Positions 1 through 6,358 of a DNA stretch of 64,000 nt are shown here, piece after piece. Every line of letters starts with the position of its first letter. The first letter of the stretch is position 1. The stretch is from an uncultured Alistipes sp. (lineage in GTDB: Bacteria; Bacteroidota; Bacteroidia; Bacteroidales; Rikenellaceae): assembly GCA_900769445.1 (NCBI GenBank), contig CAAGGR010000025.1:13157-77156 (forward strand), read 5' to 3'. A program made the translations under genes and the position numbers. The notes under the pieces are model-generated. The model ran no database searches and was not told the DNA's origin. It saw only the letters and a list, made by a program, of their open reading frames with translations.

Positions 1-1
1 G

Positions 2-694
2 TGTAATAGCAATGGCTCTATAGATACTCAGAAGATATACGAGTCGTACGGTATGTACTACCAGTGGGGTCGTAAGGATCCATTTGTAGGCCCTAAGAGC
101 TATAATTTTACAGGTAATAGCGATGCTATACTCTACAATAATGTTAGCTATGAGGTCTATCTTAACTATGTTGAGTCTACTGAAACTCAGGGTACTATTG
201 AGTGGGCAGTAGCCAACCCAACAACCCTTATTAAGGGCATAGAGGATAATGACTACGATTGGCTATATGCTAACCACGATAACGAGCTATGGAGCGAAGA
301 TAGTAAGACCGAGTATGATCCATGTCCTGCGGGCTGGCGTGTTGCCGATGCATCTGTTTTTGAGACCCTTGAACTAAACGCCACATATGATGCTATGGAT
401 TGGGAGACCCTTCAGCCACTATACGGTATCATGCTTACCGATGGCACATCAGACTACTTCTTCACTGCTCAGGGTCGTCGTAACTATTATAACTGTCTCC
501 TTGATATTGTCAATACAAACGAAGTTTGTCCTGTGCCATGGTCTGGCTACTACTGGACAACTACTCCAGCTGATGTAAATGCAACAGCACTCTACTTCAA
601 CCTAAACACCAATACCCGTACTCGGAACGGTTTTGATAAATCCTATTTGATGCAAAGGGCAAATGCTTTGCCTGTGCGCTGTGTTAGAGATTAA
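2..694 (+). CDS. FISUMP-domain surface protein, C-terminal part (5' end outside window)
   Basis: The reading frame is open to the left edge, so the gene starts before the window; an internal Met at 53 is probably not the start. The translated part holds two signatures of the Fibrobacter succinogenes major paralogous (FISUMP) domain found in many Bacteroidales fimbrillin-like and surface lipoproteins: YYQWGRKDPF near the start and DPCPAGWRV about 95 residues later, and it ends with the usual PVRCVRD. Such domains sit at the C-terminus of exported proteins; binding role unknown. The stop is directly followed by a block that recurs at 52457 and by a strong terminator. Confidence 0.8.
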   Translation, partial: CNSNGSIDTQKIYESYGMYYQWGRKDPFVGPKSYNFTGNSDAILYNNVSYEVYLNYVESTETQGTIEWAVANPTTLIKGIEDNDYDWLYANHDNELWSEDSKTEYDPCPAGWRVADASVFETLELNATYDAMDWETLQPLYGIMLTDGTSDYFFTAQGRRNYYNCLLDIVNTNEVCPVPWSGYYWTTTPADVNATALYFNLNTNTRTRNGFDKSYLMQRANALPVRCVRD

Positions 695-720
695 TTGTGA
701 TAAGGGGCGCATCTTTGTCC
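695..720 (+). repeat. 26-bp block, copy 1 of 2 (other at 52457-52482)
   Basis: This block begins right after the stop codon of the FISUMP gene and matches 52457-52482 at 24 of 26 positions. Both copies share TTGTGATAAGGGGC and ATCTTTGTCC, and both are followed within about 20 bases by a strong hairpin with a T run. The flanking genes are unrelated. Confidence 0.7.
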
Positions 721-734
721 CACAACAAGACTTT

Positions 735-772
735 AAGACCATCCAGGGATGTCATCACTGGATGGTCTTTTT
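735..772 (+). terminator. Rho-independent terminator
   Basis: A perfect 12-bp stem (AAGACCATCCAG with CTGGATGGTCTT), an 11-base loop and a T run. It closes transcription of the FISUMP gene, or of a short RNA starting near 720. Confidence 0.85.
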
Positions 773-893
773 GCTATATGGATATCCTGTGTTTTATATG
801 CTCTGCTCTCCTCTATATAATATACTTATAGAGCCATAAGAAGATATGATTAATAAATATGGATAAAAATATATGAATTACTCTTTTTTATTA

Positions 894-902
894 TACCTTT
901 GC
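894..902 (+). promoter_or_regulatory. -7 promoter box for the GPx gene
   Basis: TACCTTTGC matches the Bacteroidetes -7 consensus TAnnTTTG. No clear -33 TTTG is seen. Predicted transcript start is near 905, giving a leader of about 50 bases. Confidence 0.6.
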
Positions 903-953
903 AGTGGAATAAAATTTGAATATAAAGAGTAAAACATATAATAACTTTATAAT

Positions 954-1544
954 ATGAAAACATATCCTAAGAGTTGCTGTTGCAACACAACGAAAAATAG
1001 ATCGATATACGATTTCGAGGTAATGGCGGTAGGTAACAAGCCAGTTAAGTTGGAGGAGTATCGCGGTAAGGTATTGCTTATTGTGAACACTGCGAGCCGT
1101 TGTGGCTTTACACCTCAGTATGCTGAGTTGGAGGAGTTGTATAAGCGTTTTGCTGAGCGTGGTTTCGAGATTCTCGACTTCCCTTGCAATCAGTTTGCTA
1201 ATCAGTCTCCAGAGGAGGATGAAGAGCGCGTAAAATTCTGCCAACTAAACTATGGAACAACATTTCAGCAGTTTAAGAGGATAGATGTCAACGGCCCTAA
1301 CGAGTCGCCACTATATGCCTATCTTAAGTCGCAGAAGGGCTTTGCAGGTTTTGATCCTAACCACCACCTAACTCCAATCCTTGAGCAGCGCCTTAGCGAG
1401 GCAGATCACGATTACGCCTCAAAACCTGATATCAAGTGGAACTTCACAAAGTTCCTTATCGATAGAAACGGCAACGTCGTTGAGCGATTTGAGCCGATGA
1501 CAGAGATGGCTATTGTCTCTGAGGCTATAGAGGCATTACTATAA
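954..1544 (+). CDS. Glutathione peroxidase family thiol peroxidase
   Basis: 196 residues. It contains the GPx core: NTASRCGFTPQY with the peroxidatic Cys50, FPCNQF around residues 76-81, CQLNYG with Cys96 at the position of the resolving Cys of yeast Gpx3, and the WNFTKFLID motif. The peroxidatic residue is Cys rather than selenocysteine, so it is likely a thioredoxin-dependent reductant of H2O2 and organic hydroperoxides. Compared with usual bacterial members (about 160-180 aa) it has about 16 extra N-terminal residues with three Cys in a row (8-10). The start at 954 lies about 50 bases after a -7 box; a later start at Met24 would cut into the fold. Confidence 0.93.
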   Translation: MKTYPKSCCCNTTKNRSIYDFEVMAVGNKPVKLEEYRGKVLLIVNTASRCGFTPQYAELEELYKRFAERGFEILDFPCNQFANQSPEEDEERVKFCQLNYGTTFQQFKRIDVNGPNESPLYAYLKSQKGFAGFDPNHHLTPILEQRLSEADHDYASKPDIKWNFTKFLIDRNGNVVERFEPMTEMAIVSEAIEALL

Positions 1545-1623
1545 TTTATTGGGATGATGGGCGCACTTAGCGCCCGTCTAATAATATATTAGGTGTAATT
1601 CGAAACCCATATATAAACACAAC

Positions 1624-1655
1624 AAAGGCTGTTCAATATCTATTGAACAGCCTTT
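1624..1655 (-). terminator. Bidirectional terminator between GPx gene and rpsT
   Basis: A perfect 15-bp inverted repeat (AAAGGCTGTTCAATA and its complement) with a very short loop lies between two convergent genes, 25 bases after the rpsT stop. It can serve both strands. Confidence 0.85.
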
Positions 1656-1680
1656 ATGCTTCTACTCTAAGGAGTGTCAA

Positions 1681-1932
1681 TTACAATGCGTTAACGTGCA
1701 ATGCGATTGAGCTCTTAAGGTTTGCAGCCTTGTTCTTGTGGATAATGTTGTGCTTTGCAAGCTTATCCAACATTGAGCTTACCTTTGGAAGCAATGCCTC
1801 AGCAGCGCTACGCTCTGTTGTGTTACGCAATGCCTTAACAGCGTTACGAGCAGTCTTGTGGTAAAGACGGTTGTGCGCACGCTTAGTTGCTGTCTGACGA
1901 ATTCTCTTCTTAGATGACTTGTGATTTGCCAT
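1681..1932 (-). CDS. rpsT: 30S ribosomal protein S20
   Basis: 83 residues beginning MANHKSSKKRIRQ, with the typical Lys/Arg-rich composition and the ERSAAEALLPKVSSMLDKLAKHNIIHKNKAAN region of S20. It binds 16S rRNA early in 30S assembly. The length matches the family. The leader is A-rich just before the start and preceded by a structured region (1979-2062) with a pseudoknot, so autoregulation is possible. tRNA-Glu lies upstream on the same strand. Confidence 0.97.
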   Translation of the reverse strand: MANHKSSKKRIRQTATKRAHNRLYHKTARNAVKALRNTTERSAAEALLPKVSSMLDKLAKHNIIHKNKAANLKSSIALHVNAL

Positions 1933-1978
1933 AGTTCTAAATCTTTTATTTTTACTTTTTATGTTTTTTCTTGTTTTG

Positions 1979-2062
1979 CCGACATCTTAGCATCTCTGCT
2001 CAGTTCCTGTCAGCGGGGAACTCGTAAGACGACCGTGGCCGCTGTCGGATAGGCCTTAGCCC
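1979..2062 (-). promoter_or_regulatory. Structured rpsT leader RNA with predicted pseudoknot
   Basis: Between tRNA-Glu and rpsT is a GC-rich patch that pairs well on the minus strand. Stem A pairs 2017-2022 with 2002-2007 (AGTTCC/GGAACT). Stem B pairs 2039-2044 with 2011-2016 (CAGCGG/CCGCTG); its 3' arm lies in the loop of stem A, so A and B form an H-type pseudoknot. An alternative closing stem pairs 2043-2048 with 1979-1984 (CCGACA/TGTCGG) and overlaps stem B by two bases. An A-rich linker of about 45 bases then leads to the rpsT start. S20 is autoregulated in E. coli through its leader; a similar role here is inference. Confidence 0.5.
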
Positions 2063-2066
2063 GCTC

Positions 2067-2074
2067 CTAAATTA
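2067..2074 (-). promoter_or_regulatory. Possible -7 box for rpsT leader
   Basis: TAATTTAG on the minus strand differs by one base from TAnnTTTG and is followed by a GC-rich start region like that of the tRNA promoters. No good -33 box is visible, so rpsT could instead be read through from tRNA-Glu. Confidence 0.3.
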
Positions 2075-2154
2075 CTGTTAACCGCAAGCACCACCTTAAC
2101 ACTTTACCATTCCCTTTCAAAAGATGGCACCGTGCCTTAATGACGCTCCAAGTG

Positions 2155-2226
2155 TAGTCCGTACGAGAGTCGAACTCGTCTTTCAAGAATGAAAATCTTG
2201 TGTCCTAACCGATAGACGAACGGACC
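2155..2226 (-). tRNA. tRNA-Glu (TTC)
   Basis: Folds into a full cloverleaf: acceptor GGTCCGT/ACGGACT, anticodon stem CAAGA/TCTTG with loop TTTTCAT (anticodon TTC), T stem ACGAG/CTCGT with loop TTCGACT. The CCA end is not encoded. Confidence 0.95.
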
Positions 2227-2265
2227 TTACCACTAATGCTTTAGCTTGTAAAGCAATTTAGCGGT

Positions 2266-2298
2266 GCGAAGGTACATCAAAAAATCCGTTTCGCCAAA
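2266..2298 (-). promoter_or_regulatory. Promoter of tRNA-Glu
   Basis: TTTG (2298-2295), a 20-base spacer, then TACCTTCGC (2274-2266), followed by ACCGC. The same ACnCGC-type start follows the -7 box of the other tRNA genes in this window. Confidence 0.75.
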
Positions 2299-2382
2299 TA
2301 ATTCTTGTAAAAAAATCTTTTTGCTTATGTGTTGTAGTGTGATATTTATGATTATCACTCAGTTAACACACTCTTTGTCCAC

Positions 2383-3141
2383 TTATCGGCGTAGTTGTAT
2401 TGACCCTGTAGTGGCATCGAAAGAGATATATTCGCTATCGAATAGACGTTCTATATTGCCCGAGTTTATCATCTCGGTAGTTGGCATATGTACCAATCTT
2501 GGTGTATCGACCAAGGCGATGCTATCTGCTAAGGAGAGTGCAATATCGAGTTCGTGGGTCGAGAATATGATGCACTTATTCTCCTTATGCGCAAGATTGC
2601 TAAGCAGACGACACAACTCGTAGCGATTTGGTAGGTCGAGGAACGAGGTTGGCTCGTCGAGTAGAATGATTGGCGTATCCTGCGCCAAGGCACGAGCTAT
2701 CATAGCGCGCTGTGCCTCGCCATCCGATAGGGTGTTGACTCTGCGTTCGGCAAACTTAGTTACGCCTGTAACCTCCATAGCATGCTCCACTATTTCGCAG
2801 TCCTTTGTAGTAAGACGTCCTATCCAGTTGGTATATGGCGAACGGCCAATGCCCACAAGTTCGCGTACTGTGAGGGCATCGACATCTACACGTTCAGTAT
2901 TTACAAATGCTATGCGTTCTGCACGTTGTGTAGCGCTGAGCGTGGCGAGGTTGCCACCGTCAACGATGATATCTCCAGATGCTACCTTGCCAAGACCTGC
3001 CAATGCACGTAGTAGGGTAGACTTGCCCGTGCCATTTCTGCCGAGCAGGGCAACCATATTGCCACGCGTGAAGTGTGCCGAGGCATCTGTAATAAGCCTA
3101 TTGCTACCAAAGGCAAGGGTTATATTTTGAATCTCTATCAT
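2383..3141 (-). CDS. ABC transporter ATPase, FecE/BtuD type
   Basis: 252 residues. Walker A GRNGTGKST near residue 35, signature LSDGEAQRAMIARAL (LSDGE in place of LSGGQ), Walker B IILLDEPTSFLD and the H-loop STHELD are all present. It energises import of iron-siderophore, heme or cobalamin across the inner membrane. Its start overlaps the end of the permease gene by four bases, so the two are co-translated. The substrate cannot be fixed from sequence; no TonB receptor sits in the operon. Confidence 0.92.
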   Translation of the reverse strand: MIEIQNITLAFGSNRLITDASAHFTRGNMVALLGRNGTGKSTLLRALAGLGKVASGDIIVDGGNLATLSATQRAERIAFVNTERVDVDALTVRELVGIGRSPYTNWIGRLTTKDCEIVEHAMEVTGVTKFAERRVNTLSDGEAQRAMIARALAQDTPIILLDEPTSFLDLPNRYELCRLLSNLAHKENKCIIFSTHELDIALSLADSIALVDTPRLVHMPTTEMINSGNIERLFDSEYISFDATTGSIQLRR

Positions 3142-4169
3142 TGGCGGTTGTTGTTGTGAAGTACGACATATATGATGATAGGAATGCCGAGAAGCGATGT
3201 TATAGTGTTTATAGGCAGCATCATGCCGTTACGTGCCACGATATCGCAGACCAAGGTGCATATAAGCATCGACACGCCACCCCAGAGCATCGTAGCCGGC
3301 ATAAGAGTTCTATTGTCGGCGGTGCGGAAGGTCATACGCGCAAGGTGAGGTATGGCGAGACCGATAAAGCCGATAGGGCCACAAAAGGCTGTTACAGAGC
3401 CAGCTAATAGGGTGGTTGATAGGAAGATGATGATGCGCGCACGTGTCAGGTTGAGACCCATAGTCTCGGCATATGCCTCGCCCAAAAGTAGAATGTTGAG
3501 CGGCTTTATTGCCACCACGGCGAGTATCAAACCAACAATAGTTACTGGCACAAGAACGTTGAGCTGCTCTACTGTTACTGTGGCTACAGATCCCATTGTC
3601 CATACCACGAAGGCCTTTAGCGACTCGTCGGTACCCATATATTGCAAGATGCCCACAACTGCCGATATGGCAGATGAAAGCATCATGCCTATAATGAGTA
3701 TCACATTGATATTTCGTATTTTACGCGATAGCGACATCACAAGAAGGAGTATTGCTGCTGAGCCTATCCACGCCATGCCCGTAATGCCAAACATCCTAAG
3801 CCATGATGACGTTGCGATGCCAAGCAGTGGGGTGGCAAGGGTGAAGAGCGCCACACCAAGGCTCGCGCCAGAGTTGATGCCGAGAACATATGGGCCTGCG
3901 AGAGGATTGCGAAATAGTGTCTGCATCTGTAGACCGCTTGCCGAGAGCGCCATGCCCGATGCGATGGCAACTATAACCTTCGGAAGTCGCATCTTAAGGA
4001 TAATGGTGGCGTGGCTGGCATCTGAGGCATTGCCCATAAGCGTTGCCCATACCTCGCTTGCGGGGAGAGCTGTTGTGCCTATCAGTAGGTCGCACACAGC
4101 TAATACTACAAGGGCAATGCCGAGTAGTATGAAGAGCGTAGGGCGTAGTATCTTGTGTGTAACGGTCAT
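3138..4169 (-). CDS. FecCD-family ABC transporter permease
   Basis: 343 residues, strongly hydrophobic with about nine to ten membrane segments, and family motifs such as GLQMQTLFRNPLAGPYVLG and GPIGFIGLAIPHLAR. It is the inner-membrane channel, probably a homodimer, of a siderophore/heme/B12-type importer. It lies two bases from the end of the binding-protein gene and overlaps the ATPase gene. Confidence 0.93.
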   Translation of the reverse strand: MTVTHKILRPTLFILLGIALVVLAVCDLLIGTTALPASEVWATLMGNASDASHATIILKMRLPKVIVAIASGMALSASGLQMQTLFRNPLAGPYVLGINSGASLGVALFTLATPLLGIATSSWLRMFGITGMAWIGSAAILLLVMSLSRKIRNINVILIIGMMLSSAISAVVGILQYMGTDESLKAFVVWTMGSVATVTVEQLNVLVPVTIVGLILAVVAIKPLNILLLGEAYAETMGLNLTRARIIIFLSTTLLAGSVTAFCGPIGFIGLAIPHLARMTFRTADNRTLMPATMLWGGVSMLICTLVCDIVARNGMMLPINTITSLLGIPIIIYVVLHNNNRQ

Positions 4170-4171
4170 TC

Positions 4172-5299
4172 TTATTCGAGTTTGTGATGATAGTATAGGT
4201 CGTTGCTGTCGCCACGGAGTATTGCTGCCAGGTCGTTGAGTACCACATCTGGGCGCACTATTGCCGACTCCCAGAAGTCGCTGCCGCCATATGATGTGCG
4301 GATGCGGTTGTTGTTGTATACCTTACCATTTCGTACCACCTCGCTATTGGCAAAGTGTGGTGCTACAGCGCGTAACTCCTCGAGTGTTAGCACCTGACTG
4401 GGGTTTAGCCATATATCGGCGCGGTTGACAAGTAATAGCGCCTCCTCAAGGCTTATGCCGCGTGAGCCACCAGTGGGGTTTACACCTTTGTAGATATACT
4501 CGCCACCAGCATCCTCCACCAGGCGAACGATGTAGCTATCGTCCGATGGCATATACCATACATCTTGATATGGTAGGTTGAACATAACCTTTGGCTTGTT
4601 TGCAATATCGATGCTCTCCTTAATGGCGTTGTAACGTGCTACAATATCGGCAAATACTTGCTCGGCGTAGGCTCTGCAACCTACAATCTCGCCTATTGCA
4701 ACCACCCACTCTGCCTTACCTAACGGAGATTGCTCGGTGTAGTCGCCAAGATAGAGGTATGGGATGTTTAGCTCGCGTAGCTTTGCAGTTACGGTGCTAT
4801 CCTCAGATGTTATGCCATACATCAACACCACATCTGGTCGCAATGCCAGTAATGCCTCATAATCTATATTGCTGTCGTAGCCAATATCCTTAACCGCAGG
4901 GTTGGAACTTATCGCTGTGTTGAAGATATACTGCTTACCCGATACGCCCACTACACAATCTGTCTTGCCTACAGCCTCGAGCATCGCGATATAACTCGAC
5001 GACATACATACCACACGCTTGGCGTTGCCGATGATATGCTGACCGCTGTAGTCGTGCGCCTCCTCCTCGCTACGGAAGATGGCAAGCGATTGCTCTGCAG
5101 GAGCTTTGCCCTGCCAAGGTCGTGTAACACGTATAAGGGTGTTTTGCTCTGTATCACAGTCTATTACAAAGCCAGACGCATACTCTGGTGTATAAGCCAC
5201 CTCACCAAAGATATGGCCATCTTTGGCGGCGCGCTGATTGCATCCCACAGCTATACTTATGGCTATAAAGCCCACAACTATTCTCAATATCGAAAGCAT
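4172..5299 (-). CDS. Periplasmic substrate-binding lipoprotein of the FecB/BtuF type
   Basis: About 375 residues from the proposed start MLSILRIVVGFIAISIAVGC, a lipoprotein signal with the lipid Cys at residue 20. The body has the helical-backbone fold signs of this class: KRVVCMSSSYIAMLEAVG, DIGYDSNIDYEALLALRPDVVL and GGSRGISLEEAL. A longer frame back to 5434 would run through tRNA-Pro on the other strand and is rejected. A -7 box TACCTTTGC ends three bases before this ATG, so the mRNA would be almost leaderless. First gene of the importer operon. Confidence 0.9.
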   Translation of the reverse strand: MLSILRIVVGFIAISIAVGCNQRAAKDGHIFGEVAYTPEYASGFVIDCDTEQNTLIRVTRPWQGKAPAEQSLAIFRSEEEAHDYSGQHIIGNAKRVVCMSSSYIAMLEAVGKTDCVVGVSGKQYIFNTAISSNPAVKDIGYDSNIDYEALLALRPDVVLMYGITSEDSTVTAKLRELNIPYLYLGDYTEQSPLGKAEWVVAIGEIVGCRAYAEQVFADIVARYNAIKESIDIANKPKVMFNLPYQDVWYMPSDDSYIVRLVEDAGGEYIYKGVNPTGGSRGISLEEALLLVNRADIWLNPSQVLTLEELRAVAPHFANSEVVRNGKVYNNNRIRTSYGGSDFWESAIVRPDVVLNDLAAILRGDSNDLYYHHKLE

Positions 5300-5302
5300 A
5301 TG

Positions 5303-5311
5303 GCAAAGGTA
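5303..5311 (-). promoter_or_regulatory. -7 box of the ABC importer operon (leaderless start)
   Basis: TACCTTTGC on the minus strand, three bases before the ATG at 5299. TTTG lies 22 bases upstream. If transcription starts four bases after the box's TTTG, the leader is about one base. Confidence 0.65.
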
Positions 5312-5355
5312 TGCTTTTTTTGTCATAAAATAGCAAATAAAAGGAAAATTGTTAT

Positions 5356-5364
5356 TATCTTTGC
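5356..5364 (+). promoter_or_regulatory. -7 box of tRNA-Pro
   Basis: TATCTTTGC followed by ACTCGCAA, the same stretch that follows the -7 box of tRNA-fMet at 6266. No good -33 box is seen. Confidence 0.7.
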
Positions 5365-5380
5365 ACTCGCAAAAATGTCG

Positions 5381-5455
5381 CGGGATGTAGCTCAGCCCGG
5401 TTAGAGTACACGTCTGGGGGGCGTGTGGTCGCAAGTTCGAATCTTGTCATCCCGA
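5381..5455 (+). tRNA. tRNA-Pro (GGG)
   Basis: Cloverleaf with acceptor CGGGATG/CATCCCG, anticodon stem CACGT/GCGTG with loop CTGGGGG (anticodon GGG), and a GTTCGAAT T loop. CCA is not encoded. Several copies of its 3' end lie in the next 350 bases. Confidence 0.95.
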
Positions 5456-5463
5456 CTAAAAGT

Positions 5464-5494
5464 AAATAGCGTAACCATCGGTTACGCTATTTTT
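5464..5494 (+). terminator. Terminator of tRNA-Pro
   Basis: A 13-bp perfect stem (AAATAGCGTAACC/GGTTACGCTATTT), a three-base loop ATC and a T run, eight bases after the tRNA. Confidence 0.92.
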
Positions 5495-5563
5495 GTTTCC
5501 ACAGCCCCTTTGTATGCGAGCATACAGTGGCAGTGAAAACAAAAACAGAGTTATTGCACAACT

Positions 5564-5590
5564 CTATTTACTTTTAGTTGGGATGACAAG
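5564..5590 (-). repeat. Inverted copy of tRNA-Pro 3' end and terminator arm
   Basis: The complement of these 27 bases matches 5443-5469 (last 13 bases of tRNA-Pro plus the following 14) with one mismatch. It faces the tRNA across the terminator. Confidence 0.85.
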
Positions 5591-5682
5591 TATTCTTTAA
5601 GGGCAAGTTGCGCAGATAATATAGAGGTTGATTGCTCGACCTACGGTCTGCGCTATATGGTATCTGCGCTACGGCTAAAGCC

Positions 5683-5698
5683 GTTCAAATCTTGTCAT
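5683..5698 (+). repeat. Direct partial copy of tRNA-Pro T arm
   Basis: Fifteen of 16 bases match tRNA-Pro 5435-5450 (GTTCAAATCTTGTCAT here). Confidence 0.6.
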
Positions 5699-5775
5699 TT
5701 TTGCATTATGCATATCCTTAAGGGATTCACCAAGAAAGGCGTTAAGCGAAGTAGACTTCAGTCTACGTAGTAGCC

Positions 5776-5794
5776 AATCTTGTCATCCCGACTA
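5776..5794 (+). repeat. Direct copy of tRNA-Pro 3' end
   Basis: Nineteen bases identical to 5440-5458, covering the T-arm side, the 3' acceptor strand and three bases beyond. It resembles an attachment-site copy, but no integrase gene is near. Confidence 0.75.
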
Positions 5795-5797
5795 TTA

Positions 5798-5876
5798 CTA
5801 TTGCGAAGCAATGCAAGGCAGAGCCTTGCCACAAGTCCCCCTTTGTCAAAGGGGGATTTAGGGGGAATGTAAATGT
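5798..5876. repeat. Intergenic hairpin repeat, copy 1
   Basis: Matches 5998-6070, exactly 200 bases further on. It holds short perfect hairpins: TTGCGAAGCAA, AAGGCAGAGCCTT and CCCCCTTTGTCAAAGGGGG. Confidence 0.75.
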
Positions 5877-5906
5877 GAGCCGTTCGAGGCCGACCCCCGC
5901 AACGAA

Positions 5907-5936
5907 AACAGGAGAAACATTGCTGTTTCTCCTGTT
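5907..5936. repeat. Perfect 13-bp hairpin between tRNA-tail-like sequences
   Basis: AACAGGAGAAACA pairs with TGTTTCTCCTGTT across a TTGC loop. The left flank (5881-5903) looks like a tRNA T arm and acceptor end (GTTCGAGGCCGACCCCCGC), but no full tRNA is present. Confidence 0.6.
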
Positions 5937-5997
5937 GTAGTAGGACTCCATATCGAAATTTCTAACCGATTCTTGTACGACCTGGAGGCTACTATTG

Positions 5998-6070
5998 CTA
6001 TTGCAAAGCAATGCAAGGCAAAGCCTTGCCACAAGCCTCCCTTATCAAAGGGAGGTTTGGAGGGATTGTA
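5998..6070. repeat. Intergenic hairpin repeat, copy 2
   Basis: Second copy of 5798-5876 with TTGCAAAGCAA, AAGGCAAAGCCTT and CCTCCCTTATCAAAGGGAGG. Base changes in stems are largely compensated, e.g. CCCCC/GGGGG to CCTCCC/GGGAGG. Confidence 0.75.
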
Positions 6071-6088
6071 GATATGACTGAGGACATC

Positions 6089-6109
6089 AGTCCTCTCCCC
6101 GCTACCATA
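6089..6109 (+). repeat. Inverted copy of tRNA-fMet 3' end
   Basis: Twenty of 21 bases match the complement of 6142-6162, the 3' end of tRNA-fMet with its CCA. It faces the real tRNA across the tRNA's terminator hairpin, as seen for tRNA-Pro. Confidence 0.8.
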
Positions 6110-6142
6110 AAAAAAGAGGGCAAATCTAATGATTTGTCCTCT
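6109..6142 (-). terminator. Terminator of tRNA-fMet
   Basis: On the minus strand AGAGGACAAATC pairs with GATTTGCCCTCT across a four-base loop and is followed by a T run. Confidence 0.9.
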
Positions 6143-6143
6143 A

Positions 6144-6219
6144 TGGTAGCGGGGGGAGGACTCGAACCTCCGACCTCCGGGTTATGAGCCCGACGAGCTG
6201 CCAACTGCTCTACCCCGCG
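6144..6219 (-). tRNA. Initiator tRNA-fMet (CAT)
   Basis: 76 bases with CCA encoded. The anticodon loop CTCATAA is closed by three G-C pairs (GGG/CCC), and position 1 (C) does not pair with position 72 (T). Both are hallmarks of bacterial initiator tRNA. Acceptor CGCGGGG pairs with CCCCGC otherwise. Confidence 0.93.
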
Positions 6220-6265
6220 ATGTATCGTCAAATGGTCTTAAGACCGTTTTTCCTTAATTGCGAGT

Positions 6266-6298
6266 GCAAAGATAGTGCAAAATTATCGTACGAGCAAA
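6266..6298 (-). promoter_or_regulatory. Promoter of tRNA-fMet
   Basis: TTTG (6298-6295), 20-base spacer, TATCTTTGC (6274-6266), then ACTCGCAA. Full consensus. Confidence 0.8.
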
Positions 6299-6358
6299 TA
6301 TTTTTGTAAAAAATTTATAAAATAATTTTATCTTGCTTGTTAAGTTGCCTATAATTAG

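Noticed and set aside
1559..1575. Terminator GGGCGC/GCGCCC after the GPx gene
   Set aside because: Short stem without a T run; the 15-bp hairpin at 1624 is a better candidate.
1979..2150. 6S RNA, SRP RNA, RNase P RNA or tmRNA between tRNA-Glu and rpsT
   Set aside because: None of the conserved blocks of these RNAs could be found; a leader is the simpler reading.
4172..5434. Full-length frame of the binding protein starting at 5434
   Set aside because: The extra part overlaps tRNA-Pro and lies before the -7 box at 5303; the lipoprotein signal starts at 5299.
5381..6219. Integrated mobile element bounded by tRNA-Pro att copies
   Set aside because: The copies are only about 340 bases apart with no integrase or cargo gene between them.
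5763..6231. Minus-strand frames of about 80-90 residues
   Set aside because: They run through hairpin repeats and tRNA-fMet and have no family resemblance.
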